Position numbers and translations under genes: made by a program. From contig CAVWBQ010000017.1 of NCBI GenBank assembly GCA_963753225.1, forward strand, positions 1 to 64,000: DNA of 64,000 nucleotides. The letters run 5' to 3'. This document shows positions 33,864 through 41,934 of this stretch, piece after piece. The notes under the pieces were generated by a model. It did no database searches. It had not been told where the DNA came from and saw only the letters and a program-made list of their open reading frames with translations. Each line of letters begins with the position of its first letter. The stretch's first letter is position 1. The stretch is from Palsa-504 sp963753225 (lineage in GTDB: Bacteria; Actinomycetota; Actinomycetes; Streptosporangiales; Streptosporangiaceae).

Positions 33864-34691
33864 ATGACCGCGGAAGAGCAAGTACCCACGTCGAGTCCGC
33901 TCGGCCCGATCGCTCGCTACGAGCAGAGCGTCATCGACCGCATCACCGACTTCAACGACCCGCGCCAGGAGTGGCGGCGCCTGGTCTCCGAACTGCTCGG
34001 CACCTTCTTCCTGGTCCTGGCGGCGGCCGGCGGGGGCATGATGGGCCAGGCCTTCCCCGGCGTGATCAGCCACACCGCCGCCGTCACCGCGCCCGCGCTG
34101 ACGGTCATGGCCATCATCTTGTTCATGGGCAAGATCTCCGGAGCCCACCTGAACCCGGCCGTCAGCATCGCCTTCGCCCTGCGCCGCGACTTTCCGTGGC
34201 GGCGCGTCCCGGCCTACATCATCACCCAGCTGGCCGGCGCGACGCTCGCCGCCCTGATCCTGCACGCCATCATCAATGTCTCCGCCACCTACGGGTCCAA
34301 CTACCCCGCCAAGGGCTACTCCGCCGGGGCCGCGTTCTGGATGGAGCTCATTTTGACCACGGGCCTGGTCAGCGTGATCCTGGGCACCGCCTCGGGTGCC
34401 CAGAACGTGGGTGTTATCGGCGCGTTCGGGGTGGGCGGCTACATCGCCCTGGCCGGCCTGTGGGGCAGCCCCATCTCCGGCGCCTCGATGAACCCGGCCC
34501 GCACGTTCGGGCCCGACCTGGCCTCGGTCACCTTCACCAGCTACTGGGTCTACATCGCGGGCCCGATCGCCGGCGCCGTCATCGCCGTCGGCATCGCCTT
34601 CATCCTGCGCGGCCGCGGCGGCGGCAAGTCCGGCGCGGGAGCGGCCCAAGGTGACCTGTTCACCGAGCCCTACGAGCCCGGTAAGTCCTAA
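33864..34691 (+). CDS. Aquaporin / MIP-family channel
   Basis: A 275-residue major intrinsic protein with six membrane segments and both pore motifs (HLNPAVS and MNPARTFGPDL). An N-terminal cytoplasmic stretch of about 45 residues (ITDFNDPRQEWRRLVSELLG) precedes helix 1. It passes water, glycerol or another small neutral solute; selectivity residues cannot be placed with certainty. TGAGG precedes the ATG. Confidence 0.92.
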   Translation: MTAEEQVPTSSPLGPIARYEQSVIDRITDFNDPRQEWRRLVSELLGTFFLVLAAAGGGMMGQAFPGVISHTAAVTAPALTVMAIILFMGKISGAHLNPAVSIAFALRRDFPWRRVPAYIITQLAGATLAALILHAIINVSATYGSNYPAKGYSAGAAFWMELILTTGLVSVILGTASGAQNVGVIGAFGVGGYIALAGLWGSPISGASMNPARTFGPDLASVTFTSYWVYIAGPIAGAVIAVGIAFILRGRGGGKSGAGAAQGDLFTEPYEPGKS

Positions 34692-35142
34692 GGATCGGGA
34701 CATGTTTGCCACCGGCGCGGCGCGTGCAGCAACGTCCGGGAGCCCGGTCACAGGGGGAGTCCGCAGCCTTGTTACTCCCTGACCGGCTCTACGCGCAGCG
34801 CTCCGTTTCTTCTTCCAGCGGATCCAGCTGCGGTGATCCAGCCCCAGTCCACTCAGTGTCGGCGGCAGCACGAATGCCGCGCCTCACCGCACTGGGGTGA
34901 TCGAGGATGTCGAGGTGGGCTCTCCCGCCACGCCGCGATGAACTCGGCCGGCCGCCAGGGCGATGAGAAGGGGCGCCCGGTTCGTCTGATCACTGCCGGC
35001 CAGTGAGGAGCACGTCAGCAGGGACCCAGAAGGCCGCGTGGCGTGGGCGTCAGTAAGTATGACGCCGGTCACATTTATTGGTTCGGGCCGGGTAGTAGCG
35101 CGCGAACCGGCCTGGATGGACCGCGCGCGGAGGTGATGGGGC
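34692..35142. other. Intergenic region before the symporter
   Basis: 451 bp with no supported gene. It ends in GGAGGTGAT (35129-35137), a near-perfect anti-16S match and the ribosome site of the symporter. Confidence 0.5.
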
Positions 35143-36819
35143 TTGCTCAGGCTTCATGTCAACCCATTCGACTACACGATCCTGGGAATCTACTTTGCCC
35201 TGGTCGTGACGATAGGGGTGATGGCCCGCCGGGCCGTCGCCACGAGCGAGGACTTCCTGCTTTCCGGCCGGTCGCTGCCCGCCTGGGTGACCGGTCTGGC
35301 CTTCATCTCCGCCAACCTCGGCGCCATCGAGATCCTGGGCATGGCCGCGAACGGCGCCCAGTACGGCCTGCCGACCGTGCACTTCTACTGGATCGGCGCG
35401 GTCCCGGCCATGGTGTTCCTCGGCATCGTGATGATGCCGTTCTACTACGGGTCACGCGTCCGCAGCGTGCCGGAGTTCCTGCTCCGGCGCTTCAACCCGG
35501 CCACGCACCTGTTCAACGCCCTGACGTTCGCGCTGGCCGCGGTGCTGATCGCCGGCGTGAACCTGTTCGCCCTGGCCCTGATCATCCATACGCTGATCGG
35601 CTGGCCGACCTGGCTGTCGATCATCGTCTCGGCGCTGTTCGTGCTGGCCTACATCACCCTCGGCGGCCTGTCCGGCGCGATCTACAACGAGGTGCTGCAG
35701 TTCTTCGTGATCATCGCCGGGCTGGTCCCGCTGGTCATCATCGGGCTGCACGCCGTCGGCGGGTACAGCGGCCTGCAGGCCAAGATCGATCACACCAAGC
35801 TGGGCGCCAGCGCCTTCTCGAGCTGGGGCGGCGTCGGGATCGGGCACTGGACCAACCCGCTCGGCGACTGGATCGGCATCGTCTTCGGGCTCGGCTTCGT
35901 CCTGTCGTTCGGCTACTGGACCACGAACTTCGCCGAGGTCCAGCGCGCCCTGTCGGCCAAGGACCTGTCCGCGGCCCAGCGGACGCCGCTGATCGGGGCC
36001 TACCCGAAGATCTTCATTCCCGCCCTGACCATCATCCCCGGCCTGATCGCGCTGGCCGTCATCCCCAAACTGGGCGGGGCCAAGATCACCTACAACGACG
36101 CCATCCCGGCGCTGATGGGCAGGTACCTGCCGAACGGCGCGCTCGGCATCGCGCTGGCCGGCCTGCTGGCCGCCTTCATGGCCGGCATGGCGGCCAACGT
36201 CAGCTCGTTCAACACCGTCGTCACCTACGACATCTGGCAGACCTACATCAGGAAGGGCCGCCGGGACCGGTACTACCTGAACGTCGGCCGGGTGGTCACC
36301 GTGGTCGGCATCCTGATCGGGGTCGGCACGGCGTTCATCGCCTCCGGCTACAACAACATCCAGAACTACATCCAGTTGCTGTTCTCGTTCTTCAACGCGC
36401 CGCTGTTCGCCACGTTCATCCTGGCCATGTTCTGGAAGCGCACCACGCCGTGGTCCGGGATCGCCGGGCTGGCCGCCGGGACGATCGGGGCCGCCGTCAT
36501 GCACTTCGCCGGCTACCACATCGCCTACTTCTATCCGCACCAGGTGTATGACCCGACCCACGTCACGGTCAACGCGCAGATGGTCAACTTCTACGGGGCC
36601 AGCGTGGCCTTCGTGGCCGACCTGGTGGTCACGGTGCTGGTCACCCTGGTGACCAAGCCGAAGCCGGTCTCCGAGCTGGCCGGCCTGGTCTGGGGCGTGC
36701 CCGACCCGAATGCGCCCGACCCGGCCAGCGTGCCCAAGCCGGTCTGGTGGAAGTCGCCCAAGCTGCTCGGCGGGGTCGCCCTGGGCATGGTCCTCGTCCT
36801 GTCCATCATCTTCGCGTAG
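35143..36819 (+). CDS. Sodium:solute symporter (SSS family)
   Basis: A 558-residue integral membrane transporter with about 13 helices. FDYTILGIYFALVVTIGVMA and SEDFLLSGRSLPAWVTGLAF are the standard SSS N-terminus, and WTTNFAEVQRALSAKD and AAFMAGMAANVSSFNTVVT are the core. Sodium-coupled uptake of a sugar, amino acid or carboxylate is expected. The TTG start is supported by GGAGGTGAT 6-7 nt upstream and by the fit to the family N-terminus. A small membrane protein and a universal stress protein follow in the same operon. Confidence 0.9.
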   Translation: MLRLHVNPFDYTILGIYFALVVTIGVMARRAVATSEDFLLSGRSLPAWVTGLAFISANLGAIEILGMAANGAQYGLPTVHFYWIGAVPAMVFLGIVMMPFYYGSRVRSVPEFLLRRFNPATHLFNALTFALAAVLIAGVNLFALALIIHTLIGWPTWLSIIVSALFVLAYITLGGLSGAIYNEVLQFFVIIAGLVPLVIIGLHAVGGYSGLQAKIDHTKLGASAFSSWGGVGIGHWTNPLGDWIGIVFGLGFVLSFGYWTTNFAEVQRALSAKDLSAAQRTPLIGAYPKIFIPALTIIPGLIALAVIPKLGGAKITYNDAIPALMGRYLPNGALGIALAGLLAAFMAGMAANVSSFNTVVTYDIWQTYIRKGRRDRYYLNVGRVVTVVGILIGVGTAFIASGYNNIQNYIQLLFSFFNAPLFATFILAMFWKRTTPWSGIAGLAAGTIGAAVMHFAGYHIAYFYPHQVYDPTHVTVNAQMVNFYGASVAFVADLVVTVLVTLVTKPKPVSELAGLVWGVPDPNAPDPASVPKPVWWKSPKLLGGVALGMVLVLSIIFA

Positions 36820-36833
36820 CAAGGGAGGCTGTC

Positions 36834-37133
36834 ATGTCCGAAGTGCCAGACACGGGTGCCGAAGCACCGCAGTCGGCGGCAGCGAAGCTCTTCGACCTGC
36901 GGGTGCTGATCGGCGGCCTGTTCCTCCTCTACGGGGTCATGCTCACCGTGGCCGGGCTGTTCACCTCATCGGCCGAGCTGGCCAAGGCCAGCCACATCAA
37001 CATCAACCTGTGGATGGGCATCGGCATGCTCGTCATCGGCGGGTTCTTCACCACGTGGTGGCGGCTCCGCCCGCTCCGGCGTGACGAGCCCCAGCCGGAC
37101 CAGCCCCAGCCGGACACCGGGACCGTCCAGTGA
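36834..37133 (+). CDS. Small two-helix membrane protein, symporter partner
   Basis: A 99-residue protein with two hydrophobic helices (VLIGGLFLLYGVMLTVAGLF and INLWMGIGMLVIGGFFTTWW) and a Pro/Gln-rich tail. It starts 14 nt after the symporter stop with AAGGGAGG as ribosome site, and its last 4 nt overlap the next gene. By position it is probably an accessory subunit of the symporter; no function is known. Confidence 0.75.
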   Translation: MSEVPDTGAEAPQSAAAKLFDLRVLIGGLFLLYGVMLTVAGLFTSSAELAKASHININLWMGIGMLVIGGFFTTWWRLRPLRRDEPQPDQPQPDTGTVQ

Positions 37134-37561
37134 CGGCCCCGGCCCGTTCCGTCGTCGTGGTCGGGGTGGACGGCTCGACCGGCAGCCGGGACGCCGTGCG
37201 CTGGGCCGCCGGGTACGCCAGGCTGGCCGGCGCGGAACTGAGAGCGGTGGCCAGCTGGCGGTGGCCGAACTACATCACCCGGATACCGCCCGGCATCGAC
37301 CTCGAGGCCGACACCCGGCGCACGCTGCAGGAGGTGACCGCCGAGATCAGCGCGGAGTTCCCCGAGGTGCCGACCGGAGAGCGGGTGATCGAGGGCCCCG
37401 CCGGTCCCGCATTGCTGTCCCAGGCCGCCGACGCCAGCTTGCTGGTCGTGGGCGCCCGAGGGCGCGCGGCTTTCCCCGGCATGCTCCTCGGCTCGGTGGC
37501 CGAATACTGCGTCCGCAACGGCCCCTGTCCCGTGGTAGTCGTCCGAACGCGCCTCGGCTAG
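37130..37561 (+). CDS. Universal stress protein (UspA)
   Basis: A 143-residue single Usp domain. VVVVGVDGSTGSRDAVRWA is the first strand and helix, and GARGRAAFPGMLLGSVAEYC is the G-2x-G-9x-G(S) ATP-binding motif. Its GTG start overlaps the preceding stop (GTGA), so it belongs to the symporter operon and may adjust transport to energy status; that role is inferred. Confidence 0.9.
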   Translation: MTAPARSVVVVGVDGSTGSRDAVRWAAGYARLAGAELRAVASWRWPNYITRIPPGIDLEADTRRTLQEVTAEISAEFPEVPTGERVIEGPAGPALLSQAADASLLVVGARGRAAFPGMLLGSVAEYCVRNGPCPVVVVRTRLG

Positions 37562-37604
37562 CTCCCGGGCGAAGGAAGGGGATAACACCCGTCCGTCCGC
37601 GTGC

Positions 37605-39134
37605 CTAGCCGGGGCAATGCAGGTGCTGGAGCTTGCTGGGGGTAAGCGGTGGATGGCGCCACACGGCCTCGGCCGCGCGCCCGCTGAGGGAGCAGGTGAT
37701 GTCCATCCGGTGCGGGGTTTCCAGGAAGATGACCTCGGCTCGCAGGGTGCGGTCGTCGAGCCAGCCACCGGAGGCGGCCACCGGGATGGTTTCGCCGTTG
37801 CGGTCGGCGTGGTCAGAGACGGTCCAGGCTCCGGCGCCGACGGGAATGGTCAGCGCGTTGGCAGGCTCGATGAGGCTGATCTGCCAGCCGCCTGCCCGCG
37901 GCGCCACCTCGACGGAGGTCAGGAAGGGCTGAACCTGGGTGCCTGCGGTGCTGGCGGCGATGGTGAACGGCCCGTTGGTCCACGGGCCCCGGTCGGCAGG
38001 GGCAGGCGCGCCAGTGTCGGCAGGCCCAGTGTCGGCAGGCCCAGTGTCGGCAGGCCCAGTGTCGGCAGGCCCAGTGTCGGCAGGCCCAGTGTCGGCAGGC
38101 CCAGAATAGGCGGCCAGCTCGAGGCGGGCGAGCCGGGAGCTGAGCTGATCGTGCGCGGCTCCGGCGCCGGGGGAGACCGTGCCGAGGCCGGGCAGCAGGT
38201 GGGTCCACATAGCGTCGAGGACGGCCTGCATGTCGAGCGTGTAGGCGGTAGTGACGATCACCGTGTCCTGCTCGGGCAAGATCACGCAGAACTGCCCGAA
38301 GGCCCCGTCGCCGCGGTATCCGTGCCGGGACATCCAGAACTGGTAGCCGTAGCCCTGCCGCCAGTCAGGGTTGGGTTCGCCCGGGTTGCTGATCTGCTCC
38401 GACGTCGCCTCGGCCACCCATTTCCCGGGGATGAGCTGGGCTCCCTCCCAGCGGCCCCCCTGCACGTACAGGAGCCCGAGCTTGGCGATGTCCTCGGTTC
38501 GAGCGTGCAGGCCGCTGAAGCCTTGCTCTCGCCCGGGAGGGAAGGTATGCCAGCCGACGTGCCCGATGCCGAGCGGGTCGAACAGCCGGGGCCGCAGGTA
38601 GCGGGTGAGGGGCATTCCCGCGTTGCGCTGGATGATGCTGGCCAGTGCGTACGTGCAGGGCTGGCTGTAGGCGAAGACCGTGCCGGGATCGCGGTCGGGC
38701 GGGATCAGCAGGAACCCGCGTACCGGCTCTTCCCGGTCCCGCATGATCGCCTCGGCCAGCATTTCCCGGGTGTGACCTGCGGCCATCGAGGCGACGTGCC
38801 GGACTTTCACCGAACGGCTGCGCGGGTCGGTGATGTCCGCGGCGAATTCGGCGAAGTGCGAGACAACCGCATCGTCCAGATCGAGCAGTCCCTCGGCCTG
38901 CGCGAAAGCTGCCGCGGTCGACGTGAAGCTCTTGCTGAGCGAGTACAGCAACTGCGGCCGTTCGGCGCTGTACGGCGCCCACCACCCCTCAGCCACCACC
39001 CGCCCGTGCCTTACCACCATCAGGCTGTGCATCTCGATGTCAGGACGCTCATCTACAGCGTCCAGGAAGCTGAGGATCGCGGCCGGATCGACATGCTGAT
39101 CCGCTGGCGCACTGCGCGGCAGGGAACTCGGCAT
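37605..39134 (-). CDS. Beta-lactamase-family serine hydrolase
   Basis: A 509-residue cytosolic serine hydrolase of the class C/penicillin-binding fold. SLSK (Ser65, Lys68) is the SxxK nucleophile, and FAYSQPCTY supplies the YxN-like element. A C-terminal beta domain of about 110 residues follows a linker of (PADTG)6. Relatives are esterases and D-amino peptidases rather than true beta-lactamases. No signal peptide is seen. It probably has a leaderless mRNA. Confidence 0.85.
   Translation of the reverse strand: MPSSLPRSAPADQHVDPAAILSFLDAVDERPDIEMHSLMVVRHGRVVAEGWWAPYSAERPQLLYSLSKSFTSTAAAFAQAEGLLDLDDAVVSHFAEFAADITDPRSRSVKVRHVASMAAGHTREMLAEAIMRDREEPVRGFLLIPPDRDPGTVFAYSQPCTYALASIIQRNAGMPLTRYLRPRLFDPLGIGHVGWHTFPPGREQGFSGLHARTEDIAKLGLLYVQGGRWEGAQLIPGKWVAEATSEQISNPGEPNPDWRQGYGYQFWMSRHGYRGDGAFGQFCVILPEQDTVIVTTAYTLDMQAVLDAMWTHLLPGLGTVSPGAGAAHDQLSSRLARLELAAYSGPADTGPADTGPADTGPADTGPADTGPADTGAPAPADRGPWTNGPFTIAASTAGTQVQPFLTSVEVAPRAGGWQISLIEPANALTIPVGAGAWTVSDHADRNGETIPVAASGGWLDDRTLRAEVIFLETPHRMDITCSLSGRAAEAVWRHPPLTPSKLQHLHCPG
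38011..38100 (-). repeat. In-frame 15-bp tandem repeat, 6 perfect copies
   Basis: CCAGTGTCGGCAGGC is repeated six times without error and encodes (PADTG)6 between the hydrolase and C-terminal domains. Perfect identity, including silent positions, implies recent expansion. Confidence 0.97.
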
Positions 39135-39140
39135 GACGCG

Positions 39141-39146
39141 AGCCTA
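39141..39146 (-). promoter_or_regulatory. Leaderless-type -10 (TAGGCT)
   Basis: On the minus strand TAGGCT lies 6 nt before the ATG at 39134; no Shine-Dalgarno is present. Confidence 0.45.
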
Positions 39147-39203
39147 GAGCGCCGGACAGGTAGTAATTGACTTCCGCGGCAGATGCCTGCCGCCGTGCTG
39201 GCC

Positions 39204-39668
39204 TCACGCGTCTGCGGACGCAGCAAGCGCCTCCCGGACTGTGGCGGCCAGGCCGCGGCCGTTCGCGCCGCCAGCATCGATGTCGGGGTTGTAAATCGCC
39301 ACCTGCAGGCCCACGGCCCGGCCCGAGCGCACTGCGATGCTCAGCGCCGATAGCAGCTCATCCCAGCCGAGGCCGTCCGGCGGGGGATCATCCACCGCCT
39401 GCATGATCGTCTCGTCGAGGACGTCGGCGTCCAGGTGAATCCAGAACCCTCCTTCCGGGCCCTCGTCACGAGTCAGGTACTTCACAGCCTCGCGGACGGC
39501 CGCGTCGGCGCCAAGCCGGCGGACCCGGTCCATAACCAGCAAGCCTGCCGGCAGCGGCTGGCAGCCCCGGCGTTCCCGGTCAGCAGCGTCGCGGCAGGCG
39601 AACACCACCACATCGTGACGAAGCTGCCCGAGACCGCGAAGGGGTAGAAATCCTGACAGGGTGATCAA
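39204..39668 (-). pseudogene. Arginase/agmatinase-family C-terminal remnant
   Basis: A 154-residue frame matches only the second half of ureohydrolases: FACRDAADRERRGCQPLPAG, then FWIHLDADVLDETIM with the metal-binding DxD, and IYNPDIDAGGANGRGLA. The N-terminal half with its own metal ligands (HxD and DxHxD) is missing, so it should be inactive. The homology stops next to a perfect 17-bp inverted repeat at 39653-39693, as if an inserted element removed the 5' half. Confidence 0.75.
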
Positions 39669-39693
39669 CGAATAAAGTTGATCACCCTGTCAG
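39653..39693. repeat. Perfect 17-bp inverted repeat, 7-nt loop
   Basis: CTGACAGGGTGATCAAC and its exact reverse complement flank GAATAAA. It lies at the truncation point of the arginase remnant. It may be a mobile-element scar or a terminator stem. Confidence 0.85.
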
Positions 39694-39797
39694 CTGAGGT
39701 CGCCCGTGCGTCCCGGCCCAGAGCACGCATACCGGTTCGCCGGCGCTTGCACCATTCCAGGACTCATACGTAGATGTTGGGTTGGTGTTGCTGCCGG

Positions 39798-39974
39798 TTA
39801 GGTGAAGCCGACGTTGAGGTTGAAGTGTCCGAGGCGCAGGTTCAGGACTCCGCCGCCGGCCCAGTGCACGATGAATGCCAGCAGGATGATGACGAGGATG
39901 ACGACCACCACCCAGAAGAAGAACACGACGATTGCGGGGATGGCATATCCCGCTACTGTTCTCGCTCTAGCCAC
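39798..39974 (-). CDS. Small hydrophobic membrane protein (58 aa)
   Basis: The reverse strand encodes a 58-residue protein with a long hydrophobic core (IVVFFFWVVVVILVIILLAF) and a short tail (NLRLGHFNLNVGFT). The GTG start has GGAGG only 2 nt upstream, which is tight. The opposite strand is also open and very acidic, but that is the expected shadow of a Val/Ile-rich helix. It is probably a single-pass membrane protein of unknown role. Confidence 0.55.
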   Translation of the reverse strand: MARARTVAGYAIPAIVVFFFWVVVVILVIILLAFIVHWAGGGVLNLRLGHFNLNVGFT

Positions 39975-40174
39975 GGCCTCCAGCTACCCGGCGCCGCCCG
40001 GATTATCCGCACCGGGCGGTTGCTCCGCGGCGGCGTGCATGCCTTCCGTTTCAGGGCTTGATGCGAAATAAGCCCGGCGCTTTCTTAGCGCGACCATACC
40101 CGGCCCTCGGACAGGCTTTTGCTGGCAAGAAAAGGCTTTGCGGTGGCGGGCCTAGCCGTGTGCAGACTAGTAGC

Positions 40175-41314
40175 GTGAGCGGTTCGGCGGAATCTCGCGC
40201 GGACGTACTGCTTGGCGGTCGGCTTGGGCGGGCGATGCTCGCCGATCTGGCGGGGCTCAATACGCTTACGTTGCTGGCCGCGGAGGGCAAGCCTCCCCCA
40301 GAAGGAGTCACCTTCCTGAAGTCGTCCTCATCCAGCGGTCTGGCCGCGCGGCTCCGGAGGCGGCTTGGCCCGCGTCGCGCTCACCGCGACGCGGAAACCT
40401 GGCCGGAGTGGATGAAACCGGGCGGGGACGATGCTGCCGCGATTATCGGGGCAGCTGTGGCGAGCGCGGTCCAGGCACCGGCGGAACAGCCCTGGTTCAC
40501 CGATCCGCTGGCCCTGTTGGTATCAGTAGCGCGGGCGGCTGAGCAGTGGGAACCGCCACTGCCGGGTGGTCAGGCCCGGCTGTTGAGACCACTGGCCGAG
40601 GCGGTGGCCAGCGCGCCAGCCGCAAGCTGGTGGTGGGAGCCGGCTGACCTGCGGCATCAGCGCTGGGTGGGCTGCGATCACCACAGGACACTGACGCGTG
40701 GCAGCGATGTCGCGCGTGCTGTCGAGGCGGCGGAGGAAGATGCAGCGGCCGAAGAAGAGTCCATGACGCGGGACCGGGCGCTGGCGGCGCGGCGGAGCAG
40801 CGCGGAGGTGGCCGTTTCCGGAACCTGGTGGTCGGGCCCTCTTGGCGACACGGTGTGGACCAGCCGGGGGAACATCGGTAACCTGCCCGCGGTTGGGCTC
40901 GCCTGCGCTGAGGATCCGCTGGGGGAAGAAGAGTTCGAGGTCTGGGCGGTGGGGATAGACCCAGCCGCCCGGGTATATGAGGTGCACGAACCCAGCGACT
41001 GGGGGCAGTTGGCCGCTACCCACCCGAGAGACGTCACAGCCTCGCGATGGCATGACTGGAGCCGCTGGACCGGGCGCGAGGGGCGGTGGGTCCTGCCAGA
41101 CTGGCGGTCGGTGGCCGCCCAGTGGGATGGCGTGCACGTCAGCGTGGCAGGCTACCTGAGCACCGCCGGGATGGCGGTAGACAGCGAGGACGCGGCCGCG
41201 ACGCTGCTGGCAGGCTGGGACGCCGACCAGACCCTCTGGCTGCGAGACGTCTTCACCGGCACCCGGCAGCTGACGACATGGCACGGCACCCCCGGGCCCG
41301 AAGCCCTTTCCTGA
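40175..41314 (+). CDS. Hypothetical protein (379 aa), Trp-rich C-terminal domain
   Basis: An unrecognised cytosolic protein. The N-terminal region (ADVLLGGRLGRAMLADLAGL) is helical, and the middle carries WWWEPADLRHQRWVGCDHH. The C-terminal half is Trp-rich and strand-rich: GTWWSGPLGDTVWTSRGNIG, EEFEVWAVGIDPAARVYEV, WHDWSRWTGREGRWVLPDWR. The GTG at 40175 is the best start; CAGACT 6 nt upstream is a weak leaderless -10. An earlier ATG at 40058 has no support. No neighbour clarifies its job. Confidence 0.65.
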   Translation: MSGSAESRADVLLGGRLGRAMLADLAGLNTLTLLAAEGKPPPEGVTFLKSSSSSGLAARLRRRLGPRRAHRDAETWPEWMKPGGDDAAAIIGAAVASAVQAPAEQPWFTDPLALLVSVARAAEQWEPPLPGGQARLLRPLAEAVASAPAASWWWEPADLRHQRWVGCDHHRTLTRGSDVARAVEAAEEDAAAEEESMTRDRALAARRSSAEVAVSGTWWSGPLGDTVWTSRGNIGNLPAVGLACAEDPLGEEEFEVWAVGIDPAARVYEVHEPSDWGQLAATHPRDVTASRWHDWSRWTGREGRWVLPDWRSVAAQWDGVHVSVAGYLSTAGMAVDSEDAAATLLAGWDADQTLWLRDVFTGTRQLTTWHGTPGPEALS

Positions 41315-41477
41315 CATCCCGCCGCGCGACCGCCTCCACATCGACGTCTAGGGGTGGACGATACCGCGGCGGTGCACTCACGCGGCTGATCGCGTACAGC
41401 GGGCGGGTGTCACGCGGCGGGCGGGTGATGTGTCTGATGTGCCGGAAGCATTCACCACAGCAGGCAAGGAGCTTGAC

Positions 41478-41575
41478 ATGCGAGTGTTCGTTGCGGGTGG
41501 CACCGGCGCGGTCGGCCGGCACCTGATCCCGTCCCTGGTCGCGGACGGTCACCAGATGACCTCGCTGGGCATCAC
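41478..41575 (+). pseudogene. NAD-dependent epimerase, N-terminal fragment
   Basis: MRVFVAGGTGAVGRHLIPSL is the N-terminal dinucleotide-binding strand-loop-helix of an atypical SDR/epimerase. Recognisable sequence stops after about 30 residues and the frame then runs into an ECF sigma remnant. Confidence 0.6.
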
Positions 41576-41644
41576 GAAGGACTTCCGCAGGTTCGACGAG
41601 GAGTTCGCGGTCACCAATGAGCTGCGTACACGGGGAACGGACTA

Positions 41645-41870
41645 CCTGCCCGCTGCTGTTCTCCATCGCCTACGGGATGACCGGCAGCGTCAGCGATGCC
41701 GAGGACATCGTCCAGGAGGCATTCGGCCGGCTGGCCCAGGCCCTTCGCAGGGGAACCCAGGTGAGCGAGCCGAAGGCGTACCTTGCGACGACGGCCACCC
41801 GACTGGCTGCGTGGTCAACCCGGATAAGCTGCGTCGCCTCGGCAGGGTGTCCGAACTAGCCAGGAAGCCG
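41645..41870 (+). pseudogene. ECF sigma factor (SigJ-like) remnant
   Basis: PLLFSIAYGMTGSVSDAEDI followed by VQEAFGRLAQALRRGTQVSE and PKAYLATTATRLA is sigma region 2 of a SigJ-type ECF factor. The sequence then jumps frame to VVNPDKLRRLGRVSELARK, which resembles the far C-terminus of the same family. Region 4 and most of the SnoaL-like domain are gone, so this is a deletion remnant, fused to an epimerase fragment at its 5' side. Confidence 0.7.
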
Positions 41871-41934
41871 CCGCCGAAGACTCGTCAGCCTTTCATCCCC
41901 GCCCGCATCGCGCGGAGCCCGCGCCGAGACCAGG

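Noticed and set aside
38011..38100. Regular repeat that could be read as a CRISPR array
   Set aside because: The units are 15 bp with no spacers, are in frame, and encode PADTG; no cas genes are near.
39774..40061. Acidic 95-codon plus-strand frame rich in Asp/Glu/His
   Set aside because: It is the shadow of a hydrophobic reverse-strand membrane helix.
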